Assembly (NCBI GenBank): GCA_013400115.1 | Contig: VXBP01005597.1 | Coordinates: 124,001 to 188,000 of the forward strand | Direction: 5' to 3' | DNA: 64,000 nucleotides | Source: Rhinopomastus cyanomelas | Lineage: Eukaryota; Chordata; Aves; Bucerotiformes; Rhinopomastidae | Part shown: positions 1 through 12,003 of the stretch, piece after piece | How the letters are laid out: each line of letters opens with the position of its first letter | Numbering within the stretch: position 1 is the first letter of the stretch | Notes under the pieces: model-generated | Database searches by the model: none | Seen by the model: the letters and a program-made list of their open reading frames with translations, nothing else | What the model was told of the DNA's origin: nothing | Program-made: the position numbers and the translations under genes

Positions 1-1
1 A

Positions 2-1399
2 CCCCGAAAAATTAAACGGCCCAAGCGCAAAATGTACAGGGAGGAACCCACTTCTATCATGAATGCCATCAAACTACGGCCCCGGCAGGTCTTGTGTGAC
101 AAGTGCAAAAACAGTGTTGTTGCAGAAAAAAAAGAAATCAAAAAAGGTGGCAATGCAAGTGACTCTTCAAAGTATGAGGATAATAAAAAACGAAGAAATG
201 AGAGTGTGACTACTGTGAATAAAAAACTTAAGACTGACCATAAAGTGGATGGGAAAAGCCAAAACGAAAGCCAGAAAAGGAATGCTGTGGTCAAGGTTTC
301 AAATATTGCCCACAGCAGAAGCAGAGTAGTCAAAGTTTCTGCACAAGCAAACACTTCAAAGGCCCAGTTAAGTACAAAAAAAGTTCTCCAGAGCAAAAAC
401 ATGGATCATGCAAAAGCTCGAGAAGTCTTGAAAATGGCCAAAGAAAAGGCACAAAAGAAGCAAAGTGCAACCTCCTCTTCCAAAAATGCACATTCAAAGG
501 TCCACTTCACGCGGCGTCTTCAGAACACCAGCTCAGGTTCCCTCCCGCCCCGATTGCGTTTAAAGCCACAAAGGTATCGAAATGAAGAAAATGACTCTTC
601 TCTCAAGACAGGACTTGAGAAAATACGGAGTGGCAAGATGGCAACTAAGCCCCAGTCTCGCTGCTCCTCCACCCGCTCAGCAGGTGAGGCCCCTTCAGAA
701 AATCAGAGCCCCTCAGAAGGCCCTGAAGAGGCCAGCAGTGAGGTTCAGGACACAAGTGACATGCATGTAACTGTTGATCAGGATGAACAGCAGACATTGG
801 GCAAGAGAGGCAGCAAAAGCAATATAACGGTTTACATGACCCTTAATCAAAAGAAGTCTGACTCTTCCAGTGCATCAGTCTGTAGTAGCGATAGCACAGA
901 TGATTTGAAATCCACCAACTCTGAGTGTAGCTCTACTGAAAGCTTTGATTTTCCTCCAGGCAGCATCCATGCACCTTCTTCCTCCTCCTCCTCTTCTTCA
1001 AAGGAAGAGAAAAAGCTCAGTAATTCCTTGAAAACGGAAGTCTTTTCCAAAAACGTGTCTAAGTGTGTCACACCAGATGGCAGGACCGTGTGTGTAGGGG
1101 ACATTGTTTGGGCCAAGATTTATGGCTTCCCTTGGTGGCCAGCCCGTATCCTTACCATAACTGTGAGCCGGAAAGATAACGGCCTTTTAGTTCGACAGGA
1201 GGCTCGTATCTCGTGGTTTGGCTCCACAACAACATCTTTTCTCGCTCTTGCACAACTCTCCCCCTTCTTAGAAAGCTTCCAGGTGCGCTTTAATAAGAAG
1301 AGAAAGGGGCTTTACCGCAAGGCCGTCACAGAAGCGGCGAAGGCTGCTAAGCAGCTGACTCCCGAAGTTCGGGCCCTGCTTACACAGTTTGAAACGTGA
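2..1399 (+). CDS. PWWP2A: PWWP domain-containing protein 2A, 3' part (5' end outside window)
   Basis: The frame is open from base 2, so the first ATG at 32 is internal and about 465 C-terminal residues are visible. I recall human PWWP2A as about 755 residues. Near the start is a conserved block containing YREEPTSIMNAIKLRPRQ followed by CDKC, a cysteine pair. Next come a long Lys/Ser-rich basic region and a Ser/Asp-rich stretch with eight consecutive serines. The PWWP domain begins at about base 1081; its signature VWAKIYGFPWWPA is at 1106-1145. The protein ends in LLTQFET. From the family, PWWP2A binds H2A.Z nucleosomes and H3K36me3/DNA and associates with an MTA1-HDAC (NuRD-like) subcomplex in the nucleus. 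The basic linker and intact aromatic PWWP residues fit that role. PWWP2B is the main alternative, but the sequence and the TTC1 neighbour favour 2A. No frameshift is seen. Confidence 0.95.
   Translation, partial: PRKIKRPKRKMYREEPTSIMNAIKLRPRQVLCDKCKNSVVAEKKEIKKGGNASDSSKYEDNKKRRNESVTTVNKKLKTDHKVDGKSQNESQKRNAVVKVSNIAHSRSRVVKVSAQANTSKAQLSTKKVLQSKNMDHAKAREVLKMAKEKAQKKQSATSSSKNAHSKVHFTRRLQNTSSGSLPPRLRLKPQRYRNEENDSSLKTGLEKIRSGKMATKPQSRCSSTRSAGEAPSENQSPSEGPEEASSEVQDTSDMHVTVDQDEQQTLGKRGSKSNITVYMTLNQKKSDSSSASVCSSDSTDDLKSTNSECSSTESFDFPPGSIHAPSSSSSSSSKEEKKLSNSLKTEVFSKNVSKCVTPDGRTVCVGDIVWAKIYGFPWWPARILTITVSRKDNGLLVRQEARISWFGSTTTSFLALAQLSPFLESFQVRFNKKRKGLYRKAVTEAAKAAKQLTPEVRALLTQFET
683..689 (+). other. 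PWWP2A: Candidate alternative 5' splice site within the PWWP2A exon
   Basis: The sequence CAG|GTGAGG is a near-consensus donor inside the coding exon, with the cut after base 683. The cut leaves one base (G) of a codon, i.e. phase 1. The candidate exon at 16077 needs exactly one preceding base to stay open. Use of this site would remove the serine tract and the whole PWWP domain. This is inferred from consensus and phase; no transcript evidence is available. Confidence 0.45.
977..1000 (+). repeat. PWWP2A: Serine-codon tract (TCC/TCT) inside PWWP2A
   Basis: Eight serine codons in a row (TCT, five-base-pair-rich TCC run, TCT, TCT, TCA) sit between a Pro codon and an acidic/lysine stretch, about 80 bases before the PWWP domain. 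Near-perfect trinucleotide repetition makes this a likely length-variable, disordered linker. Confidence 0.8.
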
Positions 1400-2575
1400 A
1401 CATGGGAAGTAAGGTAGGCAAGAAATCTGGAGGCTCCAAAACATTCATAGCCTAGGTAGAGAACTGCCGTGGAGGACTTGCCAAGTCAGAAGTTGCACTC
1501 AGTTGACTGCTCTTTTTGTACTGAAGTTGTTCCATTTGTAGCGGTTTCTTGACAGTAAAGCAAATTGAACATGCAATCAAAATTAGCCTAAAGTGAGAAC
1601 TTCAGTATTTTTCAAGTGAGACTTCTTTTTTTTGTCTAAAGAAACCCCCCCCTCCTCAAACACCCGATGCATAGGAGCCATAGCCTCAGCTGGAAGGCAG
1701 CTTATTTGCAGGGAATTTTGTAGTAGTTTCTACCCAGTATATAAACTAGTTGCTGTGTGGCAAAGGGTTAACACAAGGAATGAAAGTAGTAGCTGTGACT
1801 TTTTTGTTTTGTTTTACTATTAGGTGGCCCATCAGGGAGGTGTAGAAATGTAAGCCTTGTCTAAATGGTCTTTACTGATTGCTTTAATTAGTCTCTACTA
1901 CATTTAGTCTGGCTGGTGCTGTGGGCTCTAGGCACACTTGAACATCTCGTGGAGGTATGTCCGGACCCACGCGGGCCAGCGTAAATGGCGTTAGACAACT
2001 TGCTGGAGTTTTTAAGGAAGAAGAATTTGTGTTAGCTTAAAGACCAGAGTAAATGGGGTTTTATTGTAGTGACCACTTAAACACTCAGCCTTTCTATGCA
2101 CATGGGGGCACAAATATAACACTTCAGGGTCTGAGAAGCTGAGAGGGATGCCTGTAGCTCTAAGACAAAGCTGAGAAGTGGCTCAGTATTTGGGATCAAG
2201 GGCTGTTAATGCTGCATAGGTGTGAATCATAACTTCTGGTCTTTCTTCCTGAAGAAATCTTTCAGGCCATTTGCCTGAAAGAGATTAAGAGAGGCTTTGT
2301 TTTTGAATGTGTAAATAATCTATTGCTGAAATTGGTCAGATTTTCTCCTGACTGGTTGTTCCTAAATTCTTAGGATACGTCCCAGTAAATTACACTTTGT
2401 GAATTGTCAGATGTGTAATTGTTGCTTATTGGATGTATCTAACTTCGTTTTTTTTTAAATATTTCCGTTTAAGGTATCTGTTTGCAGGTCAGAAAATGAG
2501 AATCTGTAATTGTGTAATGCTCTGAACTGTAAAAAAACAAACAAACTGTAAATAAAATTGACTAAATCTGAATTA
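1400..2575 (+). other. PWWP2A: PWWP2A 3' UTR (canonical isoform)
   Basis: AT-rich noncoding sequence follows the TGA stop without a coding frame of note. It runs to the AATAAA at 2551, with cleavage expected some 15-25 bases later. A donor-like GAA|GTAAGG lies 14 bases after the stop, so splicing within the UTR cannot be excluded. Confidence 0.7.
2551..2556 (+). terminator. PWWP2A: Poly(A) signal AATAAA of PWWP2A
   Basis: A canonical AATAAA is followed about 20-35 bases later by the GT-rich run TTTGTGTGTGTTTCT, the usual downstream element. It is the first canonical signal after the stop and gives a UTR of about 1.15 kb. Confidence 0.8.
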
Positions 2576-5500
2576 TTTGTGTGTGTTTCTCAAAAAGCCT
2601 TGAAAAAAACTAATCCAAGATGTTAGAGTATTTTATATGCACCCTGTATTTAGAGGACACCCTTTAAAAAGTCAACTGTCCTTTTTCACACATTCTTAAA
2701 GCTAATAGCTCCGTGTAAAGTACTAGCGGTGCTCTTCAGTCTTAGTTCTGAGCTTGAGCCATTATCTGTCCCTTTTGTTTCAAAGCCAGCTCTTTAGAGG
2801 GCTTTCTGTAAGATTTATCAAATTATTCCCTTTATTAGATTTTGTTCCCTGTATTTGAATACAGACAGTGGACAGTGTCACTTGGACTGTGGGGAAATGT
2901 TTTCCACTTTGTCCATCTATCAAAACCAAACGAGACCCACTCTGTGCTGCTGCTTCACCTTACCTTGCATGGCTTTTGCTCAGTGTTGGGGCATTTTCAT
3001 GCAACCAACTTCACCTTTTTTACTTTGAGTGTCAGTCCTTACCTGGCCACATGAATTGCCGTGTCTCTCCTTCAGCCCGCTGCTGTTTCAGCCATGCAAT
3101 GCCTTGTGAAGAATCTCTCAGCGTTCATCCCAAGTAGCTTTCATCCTGTATTTTCCATAGCTGCCCATGCAGGCAGTCATGGCAGATGTAAAAAGTCAAG
3201 CTTGGACTGAAGTTAGATTTTTAAACAGACATGAATATGGGGGTAAGGATTTAATCATCAAACCTTTAAGAAGGTTAAAACTAAAGATTAAATTTCCTAT
3301 GTTCACAATACTGTCTGGTCTTTCCAAATAATTCCATTCTTTATCTTTTTAAATGATTCCGCTGGAAGTCTTAAGTGTCAAATACATGGCAGTCAGTGCT
3401 GTTAGGTGCTAATTCAGCTTCCAAACAAACCAGCTTTACTTTGGCATGCTAACAGTTACCTAAAACCCCCACTGCTCAATGCTTTTTGAATGTGATAAAC
3501 ACACAAATTTAATAATTTATGTGGAAAAACAAAAAGATTGGCAAAAAGAAATGATCCTGTTGCACTGGTGTGTATTCTCTCCTGCAAACAGAAACAGTTG
3601 CTCTTAAGGAAATGAGCCGTACTTGGTTATTAAAGCAGACTGCTTTTACAGACGTGGCAGCTTTGTACTCTGATCTCGCACTCAAGGTTAAAGTAATACA
3701 AAAGCATCTATAGTCAGTTTGCTCAGGTGTTCACTGGTAAGATGGGAGGGCAAGGAGTGTGAGAAGGGTTTCTTCAGACTGTTTTGTGTTCAAAAGAACT
3801 GTTTATGAAAGGCATCTAGAGTGGCTGCGTTAGGAGCTGTAGCTGGTCAGCTTCAGTCTTTCGGAAGGTTTGTAGTGAGTGTCTGTTACTGCTGCAGGCT
3901 GAACAGGTTGCAGAACAGAGACTTTCCTTTTTGTACTATGTTAGACTGAAAATACTTGATTTTCCTCTCTGAAGTAGGCAGCGTTAGATACAACACCGTA
4001 TGGACCTTAGAGCCTGGAGACAGTAGGTACCCTTGGTTATGGCAAGGGTGCTGTGTGTGGATTAGCTAACACTTAGACAAAGCTTAGTTTTGTTTTGGCT
4101 AAAATTTGCAGCGTTCTCCCAGCAGCACCAGCTTGATGTGCCTGCCTGCTGCCAGCAGTGCCTGTGCTTGGATTACTGGGCGCTGAGAGCAGCCTGTGTC
4201 TTGAGGAGACACACTCTGGTAGTAGGGCCACCTAGTTTCCTATCAGCTTGATACAAGAAATTAGAAATGACGTCTTGAAGTAATGAAATTCTTTAGTGTA
4301 GTTGTCCTTTAAGTTTGGGGGAGAAAATGTGGTGGGTGGTGATGAGTTTATAGTACAAGCTGCCTTTCCCTTAGAAGAGCTTTAGATGTGGTTGAATGTT
4401 TTGTGAGAGTGTAGTTAATCTTCTAAAGATTTCCTTTGACTTCCATAGGAGTGAATCCAGGAGCAAATGTGAAAGGTTTGTACGTGGGCAGTTCTGCAGG
4501 AGGTTGAACACCTATTTGTTACTTTTCTCACTGGAGTTGTAATTTTATGGCAGCACCTAAATGGGAGAGTCAGTTATATGCCATGTCAGACAATGCTCTT
4601 ACATACCCTTGAAGTGTACAAAACAACCGCCACGAGCGGGGTGTTTACGGGGGTGGTTTAGTGCAACTGCGAGGCTGAGAAGACTGAATTTTTCTCGGCA
4701 TGTTGTAAAAAAACTCTTTAAAAAAGTAGATTCTGAATATGAGTGGCTTTAAGAAATAACACATCAGTGCAAGTGTGGAAGGGTAAGAGTTGGTTTTTCC
4801 ATTGCTCGTCTTAGGTTTGTCTCTTGTTAACTCTCAAGTCTTGCAAGGGCTTTCTGCTTGTGTCTCCTATAAGCTTTTGGTAAAGCTGTCAGAGTAGAAT
4901 AGGAACGGGGTTTTTCATCAATAAATCTTGATAGCTCAGTAGTGTTATTGTCTATCCTGATGTGTGTTTTGTGAAATACCACGAAAAATAGAGCTGCTGC
5001 CTTGGCTGAAGCATTCTGCAAAGCAGGAGGCAGACAAAGTAAGGCAAAGGCTGTTTCAATTCACCTCTGCTTTCATTATCACTGTATTCGAATCAACAGA
5101 TCCAGACAGTGCAGTGGGACAAGTGCACTAACTTGTGGGTTAAGACTGTGAACTGGAGAGTAAGTGAAGTGAGCTTGTGATGAAACGGGTAGTAAGCCAG
5201 CAGCATTTAGTGTCGTGAGGCATTTGGTAAAGGTACAGGTGTACAATTTAAAAACAAACTTGAAAATGAGCTTGCAGTAGGGTTTGTAGTGATTAAAGGC
5301 TGAGGTACGCGCTGTTCTTACTCTCCATTTGCATTTCCAGGATAGAAATAAAAAGATCATAGGGAACCTGCAGGGGAAGAGAGGAGCTGAGTGTGTTGAG
5401 CTAGATGTGGTAGTAGCAGCAGGACTGTGTGTTGGGTGTTTGAGAATAGTACATTAGTTGGTGAGTTCAGCAGAAGGGAGTAGTGCTGTATTTCAGAGAC

Positions 5501-5604
5501 CTTGCAGGAGGATTTGGATAAAACATACCAAGTAGTTCCACAGTCAGCTGTTAGATATCACCTAGAATCTACTTTATGCTTGTGGAAATGGAGTGATTTG
5601 CTGG
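2576..5604. other. Noncoding sequence downstream of PWWP2A
   Basis: Only short ORFs without recognisable domains occur here. I see no RNA gene and no identifiable repeat. It could hold regulatory sequence or, if the 16-kb exon is used, intron. Confidence 0.6.
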
Positions 5605-5902
5605 GGAGGGACTGTTTACAAGGGCAGGGGGTGAGAGGACACGAGGTAATGGTTTTAAACTGGAACAAGACAGATTGAGGTTGGAGATTAGAAAGAAGTT
5701 TTTCAGTGTGAAGGTAGCGAGACACTGGAAGAAGTGCCCAGAGAAGCTGTGGCTGCTCCATCCCTGGAAGCATTCAAGGCCAGGCTGGATGTGGCTCTGG
5801 GCAACCTGTTCTGTTGGGAGGTGCCCCTGCCCATGGCAGGGGGTTGGAGCTCTGTGATCTTTAACGTCCCCTCCAACTCCAGCCTTTCTACGGTTCTATA
5901 AA
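5605..5902 (+). mobile_element. CR1 LINE 3' fragment
   Basis: The stretch reads as the CR1 3' end in + orientation. It contains a diverged copy of the last ORF2 codons (GTGAAGGTAGCGAGACACTGG, then CCCTGGAAGCATTCAAGGCC). It continues with CCCATGGCAGGGGGTTGGAG and ends in a GGTTCTATAAAAG tail related to the CR1 terminal repeat. It is 5'-truncated and dead. Confidence 0.85.
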
Positions 5903-8900
5903 AGATTTTGTCAGTGTGCTTATATTGTGTATGTGTGCTATTGTTTTTTTAGGGTAGGGTATATGGACATACCTTCTTGAAATACAGCCAGCCTATACTT
6001 GCAGTAATACAGTAAAATTATTCCCTGTCAACAGTGGCACACCTAGTTCTTTACAGCTGCATCCGTAGTGATCAGAGATCATTCCTGTTTAACATCAGGA
6101 CACATAGGGGACTATGGCAGCATCAAAAACTTGTTGCAGAGTTGTCAAGCTCTGTGAAGGTCCATCAGATCCAAGCTACGTATTCAACTTCATATTCTTC
6201 TGTAATGGGAAGAGCCTCTGTGCTGATACCTGCCCTTAACATACAGGGCAAGTTCCCGTTCAACATGGAAAACACCTCAACTGCTGCCCTTGTGACAGCT
6301 TTGCATTTTTGTTCAGTTAGCTCTTTCCTGTGGAGTCATCCTGTTAGTGTGTTTTAGCATGTGGTCACTTAACTGGTCCCCTTGTAGGGACACCCACTTG
6401 TCAGACGGATTTTCTGTTGTCAGCTCATCCAGCTGGCACTTCTGTGCCCCTGTTCTGGTTTGAACTTGTCTTTCTGTGACATCAGTGGCAAAATGTTTAT
6501 GGTCCTTTAGTCAGCATTGCCCGATTGCTGCTTATTTAGTTACATACTGACAGCAGCTACAGCCGACTACCATTTACTGGTAAGTGTCAGTCTCTCTTCT
6601 GTAATTCCTTGGATGTGCTTACCAACCCAGACCCGAGACTTGGTTATGGGGGCTTGTTTTCTGAATCTAGACTGTGACACAGCTGCCCTGGTGTGTGAAC
6701 ACAAGGCAAACCGGCAGGTTGCCGGCGTGGCTGTGGATGCGCTAGTTTGCTGTCAGGCACACTAGCTACCAGACCCTGCAGCTTGGGGTGGCAGCACAAG
6801 ACCAGATCCCGAGCGTAGAACGAAACTCAGATCTGTGGCTGCATTTTTGATTCCTCGAGACAAAGCGGTCAATGCAGCTGGCATGAAATAGGATCAGCAT
6901 CAGCGTGGAAAACGGATGGCACTGGTGAGAGCAGGACGCTGTACCTGAGACGGCCTGAGCCACCTTGCAGATCCCAGAGGGAGGCAGCTATGAGTAGGAA
7001 ATGGTGCTTGCTGCGTGTCTGCGTAACCTCTTGTCCTCTTGTCTGGGGGCTGGCCCTGCCTTGCTTAGACTGCAAAGTAAAATCACTGAACGGAATTAGT
7101 TCTGTTATGACTCAGACCAGGACCAGGACACCTCAGACAGTTTGTGTACACACAGGGCTGAAAACGGGTTCCCAGAGCCTGTGCTAATGGCGATTGACTC
7201 CTCTGCCTGCCCAGCTGCGGTCGGAGGGGATAACACTGTCGATCCAGGCTGCAGGGAACAACTTGGGATCCCCTGCAGCGAGTTTCAATTTGTGCTTTGC
7301 TCATTCTATGCTTGAAGCAAATGGGTCTGTGAGATTTCTTTGGGGCAAACTTGTTTGAGAAGTTATGTCAAAGTGGGCACCGTTTGAACCACTGTTACAT
7401 GGTTCTGTGTCAGTGATTTTATTCCTGTCCAGAGAAGGAAGAAACGACCCTTGGAACTGAAGGTATTTGAGGTCTGTGGATACCTGCAGGAGAGGTACAG
7501 AGGCAAAGTGGGAAAACAAACCTTGCTTCTGTTTTAGTTACAGCTAGGACCAGAAATAACCTGTACCACTCGAAGGCAGTGAGTTAAGCGTGGGCACCGC
7601 TGTCTGCAGAGCTGCAGTTTTTGTAATGATGGGATTTTTAAACCAATAGACTAGGCCAGTCTCAGTCAGGAATGGGTTAAATTCATACTGCATTGGGGGA
7701 TGGGGTGGGATAGATGTTCTGACCTGACCCTGCCATGCCTATGTTTTCTATAGTTACTAACCAGTCTGATTTTGGAATTCAAGAGTCTTTCATAGAAATA
7801 CGTGTCTGCTGAAGGGTTCTGCCTCACGCAGGTCACACAGGAACCCTACCCAGTATAACAGGATTCTGGCAGTCAACAGCAGAGTCTTCACTTCCACGTG
7901 TAGTCAGACCACACTGCATCTCCCCCACTGTGGGGCCTGATGTTTTGGTGCCATCGTTTATGGAACTTTGAATTTGGGTGGGGACTCTGGGTTTGAGTTT
8001 GGTCTCTAAATAGGCACAGGTCAGTTTGCCTGTTCACTTACGAATGGTGTCAGATGAGCAGCATTAACCAGAATTACTCATAGGTGCGTGTCAGTCACGA
8101 GCCTGCGGCTCGGAAGGCAGGCTGTGTCCTCAGAGCTTCTACCCACAACTCGAAGGTCCTGTCACTGAAACACAGCATCATTCTAGTAACAGACCTGTCT
8201 GGGAAAGGGGGTGCTTGGGTGTCAGTGGGGTGAGCAGACACAATTCCAATCAAATAGAGCAGAGTTCAGTTTGGCTTTAGGAAACACTGGCGTTTAATTA
8301 GTTGCATAAACAGTTGTGGATTGTTTCAAGTAATTGGTTCCTTAGTCATCTAAAACTGAAGTCATTCGATCCTGGTTTTAGCAAGTGGCTCGTTGTGTCG
8401 GCTTTTCTGAGACATTGCCACTAAAACCAGCTCTAATATCAGTTAGTACTTACTACAGGAATGCCAAGCGCTGTGGTGAGGAACATGCCCTTCTGTTTGC
8501 TGGTATGAGGAAAGGTCTAGTTGATTTTGCTTTCCTGTTGGTGATGCATGTGAAACTTGAATTGGAAGGCGAGTGATGACAGAGCCGTCCTCTTCTGGCC
8601 ATCTGTACTGTGTGCTATAGGCAGAGATTTTTGTTCCAACGCTGTTTTCATGTGTTGGTAAAAATACCAAGACATGTGTGTGCTGCAGGTTGTAGTAACA
8701 AGTGCACTGGCAGAAGGAATCTATTATCAGGCTCTGCTTACGGGTTTCATGATGATCAGTTAATTTGGATGTCGTGAGAGACACTGGAATGCATTGGTGA
8801 AAGCTTCCAAATCACTCCTGAGTCCTTCAGGGAAAATGGGAGCAGGAAGGCTCTGTACTAAAAATAGCTCCTCTCTGCCTTGGTTCCACAGAAGCAGAGA

Positions 8901-11900
8901 AACACAAACCTGCTCGCCTGTGCTTTTGCTAGGAAGAATAATCCAACCTCAATGTGTTTTCCTCTCTTGCTCTCTCCAAGTTCCTGCTGAAAATCACCAC
9001 TGAAGGTTCAGAGCATCGAGTGGTTTGGGTTGGGATGTGGCCTTAGTAGTGTTCTGTTATTTTCAGGGGAAAGAAGAAAAATCTAGCCTTGAGATGTTTG
9101 GAGTGTGAAGGGATTTAAGGACCTAATCTCTTCTGAGACATTTATATGGAAAAGCTGCTTTTGGCTGGGCTGAGCTACGTATTTCAGGGAACTGAGCATG
9201 TGAGTGGAGAGTATGTGACTGCCCCTGGTTTTCCTTCCACCTGAGGCCTTGTTGGAGGTTGTCTTGGGCTGCAGAGGAGTGCCATGGTTCTGCTTGCTTT
9301 TTAGTCATTCCTTATCTGGAAGAGGAGCCTCTTCATAACCAGCTTAAAATATGAACCTGTAGGATTAAAATGGTGTCTGCTGTTTCCTCAGCTGTGTAGT
9401 TGTGCATACAGGACAGGTAGCAGTCCCCTAAAGCAGCTGTGTGCTTCTGCAGCTGGTTTTCAGTCAGGATCAAGGAGCTGTGCCTGTCCTTCACACTGTG
9501 TGATGGCAGATACTGCTATTTTTACTTTCTGTGTCCTTCTGGGCTGCCTTTTCTCCCTAGTGATGGCTGCCTGCTGTCTTTCTGCCTTTCCTTTGAAGAG
9601 AAAACCAAAGCAGTGCTCCACTCTGGACATCCGTGAACACCCAGGATGGTGACACTTTTCCCAGCCAGAGTCCCGGTGACGGTGGCGACTGCCAGGCAGG
9701 TGGCGGTGCCACACACAGCTCAGTGGGGCACACATTCAGCACAGCAGTGGGAAAAGGCCATAACCCACAGGAGGGCTGGTCCTTACACAGGTTTGTTGTT
9801 ACTGCTGGGGCTTTTAAAGACAGTAGCTCAGTGCATCTGCGGGAAAGCAGGGCCCAGGCTGCTGTGAGCATGCTGTGCATTGCATCACCCAAGAACACTA
9901 CCCTCAGCCTTAAATTTTGCTATCACTTTCCCTGCAAATCATTCATGAGATCATCATCGCTGCATTCGTGTGGGTTGAGGAATTGAATGAGAGGTAGATG
10001 CCATAATGATGCACTGATGCCAGTGCAGGTAGCTTGCGGATGTTTATTTGACTGGCCAGGTCAGGCAGCACTCACTCACTTTTCAAACCTTTCAGGAATC
10101 CAGCACAAGGTTATTCCTCATTGGTCTGGCCTAAATCCACATAGAAGCACTCTGAAGTCAGCTTCAATGTGGCAGCACAACCACACCAGTAAAAAACACG
10201 TCATTAATTTTGCCAAACACGCAGGTAACGAGCTGGTGAGTATGAGAACAGTGAGAAAGCCTCTACTGAAAGTCACAAAACTGGGGGTTTCAGTCTGCTT
10301 TTCACCCTGGACTTTTGCCTCTAAATCACTACATCAGTGAGAGCAACTGCTCTGTTCGCTCTTTCACCTTACCTTGTGTCAGTTTTCTTCCATCCTATAA
10401 TCATTTCAACAAAGATTATATTGACACTGGCAAGAGGGCCTTGAATTCCAAAGACCGAGGCATCAGCTGGGAACAGTTTTCATGACGTTTGCAGTAAAGA
10501 ATGAGAAATGAAATAGAAAGAATCTCCAATATATTCCACAAGCGACGCGTGTGCTTCCCTTTTAAGCAAATCTAATTGCTGTAATAAAGACATTCTTGGT
10601 TGGTTGACCATAAGGAACGCGGTGTACGCATACGTAGGAGCTGTGTGAAGGTTCTGAGCCAGAGGAAGGCTCGGGCTCATCTTGATAGTTTTCACCAGGA
10701 GGAGAGTGCTGGGGTCTCTCTGTTGTATGCTGGAAGCGGGGGCTGCACGCTGCAGGAGCAAGACACATCTCAGCCGTGGAAGAAGGTTGGCTGCCTGTGG
10801 CTGCCAGTGAGGTGCTGTGGCATCACTTGTGTTTGCTTTTCTCAGGGCAAGAGAAAATCTGCTGTCAGCAGCTGCAGTGCACAGGGCAGCTAAGTTCTGC
10901 CTGTGTTGAACAGACAGGACCTGAAGTTTGCTGGGTTTGCTCTAAAATACAGACAGGTCACAGGTGCACGACTCAGGATCCATTGCTTTGGTTTCCACAT
11001 CCTGTCATTGCCCAGCAGGATTTCCAAAGGCCACCGTGCCTCTGTGGCTTCGAGCACCCAGTTCCCAGCTGGGCAGGACAGCAAACCTCCTGAGTTTCCC
11101 TTGACCCCTGCTGGTAAAGGCCAGTTTGCTCTCAAATAAGTCAGTAGCTGGTTTTTTAATCTGAGTTTTTATCATCTTTTCCTGATGTGCTGTTGCCTGG
11201 AATTGTCTGGAAAGCTGAAGTACCACACCAGTAAGAACTGAGGCAAGCAAGGAGTCGAAAGAGGTTTTGTTTTCTCAGCTGCTGTGAGTTCTTTACTCCT
11301 GCTAACTGGAGTTTTGCTACCATAGGTCTCAACAAATGGCAGCATTTTACATCAGACTGGCGAATCCTGCTGCTCTTGTACAGTGGCTGACTGAGGGCAC
11401 TGAAGTTACCAGGCAGGCTGACAGCTCTGTCTGGTTGAAGCCTTAACTGAAGGCTGGTGGTGTGCAGAGCAGGTCAGGACAGAGATAGTGACCTGCCTCA
11501 AGTCCATTTCACTCCTGTTTGAATGCTTCAGAGAGAGCCATTCTCTGACCCAGCCTGACTATGTTTCATTGGCGTGATCCACGCTGTGGTTCTCATCAGG
11601 CTAGTGTGCATGATGGGTCAGATTCAGTAACCTACAGGGGTCAGATAAAGGTCAAAAAAAAAGAACAAAAACGTTGTTTTTTGTCTCTGAGGTCAGCGAC
11701 CCTCAGACGTGTCTGTGGTGTGGATCACCTTCAGTGGGAGGTACGTGTTCCTCTGCTGCTCGTGACTGTGGGCACAGCTGCCTGCCTGTGCTGCTGTGTA
11801 AAAGTAGTACCAGGAAAGAATGTAGTGCCAGTTTAGTCTTTTTAAAGAAGTTCAGTACCTGAAACAAGGAAAAAAAATGGAAACAGGAGGGCCTTGGTGA

Positions 11901-11932
11901 GGAACTGGTAGGTGACTTAGGCACCAGTATTA
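5903..11932. other. Noncoding stretch, no gene recognised
   Basis: Many short overlapping ORFs are present on both strands, the longest about 117 codons, none with a recognisable domain or splice-supported structure. No repeat family could be assigned by eye. Confidence 0.6.
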
Positions 11933-12003
11933 GGAATCGTAGAATCATCAGGGATTGGAAGGGACCTCGAAAGATCATGTAGTCCAACCCCCGTGCCAGG
12001 TTC
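11933..12003 (-). mobile_element. CR1 LINE 3'-terminal fragment
   Basis: The + strand reads AGAATCATCAGGGATTGGAA, then GGGACCTCGAAAGATCATG and AGTCCAACCCC. This is the reverse complement of the CR1 3' UTR. Similarity fades after about 70 bases. Confidence 0.85.

Noticed and set aside
32..34. ATG at 32 as the PWWP2A start
   Set aside because: The frame is open to the window edge and the preceding residues (KRPKRK) fit the protein interior. PWWP2A needs a further several hundred upstream residues.
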